A stretch of 64,000 bases of DNA from Apostichopus japonicus (lineage: Eukaryota > Echinodermata > Holothuroidea > Aspidochirotida > Stichopodidae), in NCBI RefSeq assembly GCF_037975245.1, contig NC_092569.1:11718001-11782000 (forward strand), given 5' to 3'. The position numbers and the translations under genes were made by a program. Below, piece after piece: positions 61,190-64,000 of the stretch (position 1 is its first letter; each line of letters begins with the position of its first letter). The notes under the pieces are model-generated. The model saw nothing but the letters and a program-made list of their open reading frames with translations, was not told the origin of the DNA and did not search any database.

Positions 61190-64000
61190 AGTCAGCAGAT
61201 TCCTCTCGAAACAACAATGTGAAGACTGTTATCAAAAATCATTGAAACGGCTGGTGTTAAAAATGCAAGAAAGAAACATAGTTATTATCTAAATAAAGCA
61301 CGTGATTATTATTTTCGAACCAACCCGTAACTTAGTAACCTGAAGAGGTTTTAGTACTTAAACATTGGCCTCTCCAACTTCTTCATGACTATGGTGCAAA
61401 TGACTTATCCAGGGCATCAATTTTGTTCTACGTGAGCAATAAATCATTCGATTTGTAAACTATCGGTATCAAATATATCTATTGAACGAGATATCTATAT
61501 ACGATGCACATCCTTATTTCCTTCAGCTCAGATCACACCGCGTATTTAATGTTGATTCCACCCCCTCCAAACAGACAATAGCTGAGAAGATGGGTATAAT
61601 TACTAAAGTGCCATACCACAACTACAGTCCATATCACTTCTGCGTAACAGTGACTATAAACTTACTGAGCTTAGTGAACACTTAATTATGGTTTCTAGCT
61701 ACATACTAAGCTGACACAACAGTAAACTAAAAGAACAAAAGACATCCATTTTCCACTTATATGGATTTTGATCGGTCAAATCCCTTTAAATGTTGAACGG
61801 TTAAAATCTTTGATGTTACTTTGACGGCCGATAAATAATTTCGTCGCATATTTCACCGGTTAAACATTTGCAATAAATTAACGCAACTACCATGCCGTAA
61901 GGTACACAAACAACAACGCAACTAGTAAAAGTTGTATAACTGGAGAAAAAGTTCCTCTGCCAGCGAATTTAGGTCCAGAAAGCCAGCTACAAAATTCAAA
62001 AACCTTAGTCCACCTTGGTTCGGAAGTTATGAACAACTTTCTTAACTTCTGCCTCAACATATGTAAAATTAATTTACCATACACTTGGTAGCAGGTGATA
62101 TTTTCAACATAATAGTTAATAAATATAATGAAATGTGTAAAACTGGATCTCTGTTCGCTTGATCACATTCAAAAACATGAATATATTTGTTTATAGGACT
62201 ACTGATAATTTTTTTTTTTTTATTTGTAATAGACCGAATTTTTTGTAGTGCCCATAACTATCAATATGGTTCTCAATTGGGGAACGGAAACTCCCTGAAA
62301 GCGAACCCCAACTAATGAATACCTTGTTCAAACATAATGTACCCTTCATCTACCATGTGCCTAACAGCTGGTAATATATTCATCAGTAGCACCTCCCCCC
62401 CCCTCCCTCCCCCAGCGTGATATTCTAATAATTGTTCTTTGTGAATTGTAAAAGATCACACAATTTCACATGTTAGCAGCCTTACTTGTCATAGAAGTGA
62501 ATCAAAAGAGGAGGAGGAGACATCACTTCCCTTGAAACCCTGATCAAGGCAGCGCATAGAAACCTCATACAAAGTTAAAAACCATCATACGACTAAGAAA
62601 TGTTTTAATACGTGCTCTGGTAATGATGATGGAATCGAAACGTCACTTGGGACCTGGTTTACAGAAAGTAATATGAAATAGTAAGTAATTTCAAGAGATT
62701 GCAGAGACCAATACCATTAACTCATGCAATGTAATTATTGCAGCACAGCGGTTTAGTAGGGTGAGGTAACAAGTTATTTATACAGATTGACCGTGATTCC
62801 CGCAATTACTGGTAGGCCTATTACTTGATTCTTTGCAGACACCAAAACTTACGTTTTATGGCAAAAGTTTGTAATGAAATACATACAAATATAACAGAAG
62901 AATGGAACGAGTAGTAACTAGGACGTCGATGTTCTTAACTGAAATTAATGTGAAGCCTGTCACAGTTATGAATGGGTTACGATTATGAAATGGTAAGATT
63001 CAAATTGACTTGTGCATAACCTGAGTCTGAAACCGACAATTAGCCGAGCCGTATTTGTATTCTTTTGGACAATAACGATTGCCTCTTTTTCGTCGGATGA
63101 GCTAAACAATGTTTTGTTTTTATTATATTCGTTCTTGTTCCCTTCAAATCATTGATTCCATGTTAATTATCTGCTTGTTAAACCTAAATTAGTGTTCTAC
63201 TTGATTCCTAGTAGCGTATTTCAAACTCACTGCTTTGTGCTTAATTAAAATTCTTCCAGTAAGTGTGAATGAATCGTTCTTTAAATAAATACATATTTTA
63301 TTAATAATCTTAGTTTTCATGCAGTTCGACCATGAAGACTAATCATGTAAATGAGCTTTACGATTTGTTCTATTAATATAAATTCATATTGTTTTATATT
63401 TATATATATATTCCTATAGCACCACTGTACATGTGTGGGAAACTGCTTCAAGGACCTCAGGATACCTACCCCCTCACCGTGAATTTATATATATGAACTA
63501 CAATTGTTCCTCTTCATCGCCGGTGTTCATCTCTTTTAAAAGATTAGAGGATTGTTTTAATTGTTACGGATCTTTTTTAGTTGACAATCAAAAAGAAACT
63601 GATATATATTTTCTTTGTCTAGTCACTTTGCAGATTTTTTATCAATTAAATATAAATATCCTTCGCAAAGAATAACTCTTCATTTCGTTGCACGAATACG
63701 ATACAAATTTTATACTTCATTTCAAAAATGCGATGTTAACTGCTTGGTTACACAGTGGCTGCAATGTCCACATAATTTTACCTTACGTGTGCTTTATTCA
63801 CTCATAGGTACAACTTTTCATCAATAAAAATCAGGCAAATGACTGATTGAAACCATTGTCATCATTTTTTTACAAACATATTGTTTTCACAAATATATTC
63901 CTTAAATAGGTATAATTTATTTGTCTTCCAAATCGTTATTAATTGATCATCGTTCACCGAGCTGCACCGATAAATATATTTTGTTCTTCACATGATCATA
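61190..64000. other. Gene-poor end of window
   Basis: No supported gene. Contains a T-run near 62,210 and a C-run near 62,395. Short open frames (for example 61,482 and 63,433) have no recognised domain. Confidence 0.4.

Overview
The window is eukaryotic, AT-rich and repeat-laden. It looks like genomic DNA of an echinoderm, most likely a sea cucumber. The basis is a cluster of secreted fibrinogen-related (FREP / fibrinogen-like protein A type) genes split into short exons with standard GT-AG introns, embedded in many metazoan transposons. The species assignment is inference; I could not search a database.

Backbone: a segmental duplication of roughly 15 kb. Unit 1 (about 930-15,790) carries FREP gene A (exons 1302-6077), its 3' flank, a decayed Penelope-like fragment and a long AT-rich tail. 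Unit 2 starts again at about 15,790 and is split in two. Its left part (15,790-18,520) holds FREP exons 1, 2 and an extra exon 2b. Its right part (46,980-59,400) holds a second exon 2b and exons 3-6 plus the matching 3' flank. About 28.5 kb lies between the two parts. In it are a minus-strand FREP pseudogene (18.7-20.2 kb), a candidate signal-peptide exon (24.75 kb), a small hAT-like MITE, a minus-strand Ty3/Gypsy element with intact LTRs (26,176-32,059), long gene-poor stretches, a second and diverged FREP signal exon plus 66-nt mini-exon (37.5-38.4 kb), a decayed LINE, and a nested pair of hAT-like elements (44.8-46.5 kb). An isolated degenerate FREP C-terminal exon sits at 60.9-61.2 kb, after a decayed LINE.

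Genes together: the FREP proteins read as signal peptide, one or two 22-residue Cys mini-modules each on a symmetrical 66-nt phase 1-1 exon, a Thr/Ser-rich linker with a small Cys-rich segment, an EGF-like segment, and a fibrinogen C-terminal (FBG) domain on three exons. Such proteins are secreted recognition lectins in invertebrates. Copy A is decaying: it has a one-base frameshift, a lost WLGN glycine and a weakened splice donor. The exons at 47.5-53.4 kb are open. Which first exons they use (16.1-18.3 kb or 37.5-38.4 kb) cannot be settled from sequence, because both sets are phase-compatible.

Because the two units can be compared directly, several insertions have their empty site in the same window: a LINE in unit 1, and a 2.27-kb hAT-like element in intron 3 and a 467-bp MITE in unit 2. 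This gives relative dates without outside data.
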